Assembly: GCA_964030475.1 (NCBI GenBank)
Contig: CAXIPT010000003.1
Span: 12,503,115-12,567,114, forward strand
DNA from: Tethya wilhelma
Lineage: Eukaryota; Porifera; Demospongiae; Tethyida; Tethyidae
Direction of reading: 5' to 3'
Length of the DNA: 64,000 nucleotides
The translations under genes and the position numbers were made by a program. This document shows, in pieces, positions 63,985 to 64,000 of this stretch (positions are counted from its first letter, which is position 1; every line of letters starts with the position of its first letter). Below the pieces are notes generated by a model. It saw only the letters and a program-made list of their open reading frames with translations. It ran no database searches and was not told where the DNA came from.

Positions 63985-64000
63985 CAATGAGTAGCAGACC

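Overview
The window is nuclear DNA from an animal. The genes carry many short GT-AG introns, have no operons, and belong to families typical of Metazoa: MAGI, p38 MAPK, STIMATE, srGAP, SRPK and bHLH. The compact layout, with divergent start codons 70-180 bp apart, introns often under 100 bp and a TRAF/MATH gene sitting in an intron, suggests an early-branching animal, perhaps a demosponge. That placement is inference, not proof.

Layout. 1-303: a second copy of the last MIC19/25 (CHCHD3/6) exon. 1195-1935 (-): unknown two-exon gene whose tail is encoded by an inverted-repeat element. 2297-4376 (-): p38 MAP kinase. 4377-7509: repeats. 7510-20717 (-): MAGI scaffold protein, interrupted by a foreign contig (12790-17224) that carries a complete MIC19/25 gene (15279-16204, +). 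20718-23028: non-coding, with a 208-bp MITE. 23029-25470 (+): three-SH3 protein. 26448-28732 (-): unknown multi-exon gene, 5' end missing. 28895-28976: orphan tail of a phosphate-carrier copy. 29556-33644 (+): SLC25A3 phosphate carrier, with a TRAF-like gene (31985-33274, -) and a decayed TRAF copy in its last intron. 33771-35809 (-): RENBP. 35988-39087 (+): F-BAR/SH3 (srGAP-like) gene whose middle is lost at a gap. 39219-40470 (+): ATP23. 40777-42961 (-): STIMATE, last two exons present twice. 43069-46331 (+): CPT2. 46476-47321: Tc1/mariner-type MITE. 47416-53935 (+): NEK kinase. 54145-55968 (-): PDHB. 56042-57349: foldback element. 57351-58163 (+): IMMP2L. 58409-59393 (+): FAM72. 59800-62665 (-): SRPK. 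62928-63984 (-): bHLH factor.

Functionally the window is rich in nuclear genes for mitochondria: MIC19/25, phosphate carrier, ATP23, CPT2, PDHB and IMMP2L. Several promoters carry a TGCGCATGCGCA palindrome, the animal NRF-1 consensus. Signalling and scaffold genes (p38, MAGI, TRAF, srGAP, STIMATE, NEK, SRPK) make up most of the rest.

The sequence is a draft scaffold. Ten single n bases mark contig joins; sequence repeats on both sides of several of them, and at least one contig is misplaced. Apparent fusions and duplicated exons at those joins should not be taken as biology. No wholly new molecular system was found. The most unusual biology is mobile-element driven: an inverted-repeat element whose target duplication contains the IMMP2L start codon, an element arm that supplies a protein C-terminus, a five-fold repeated splice donor in MAGI, and in-frame TGA codons in TRAF and RENBP.
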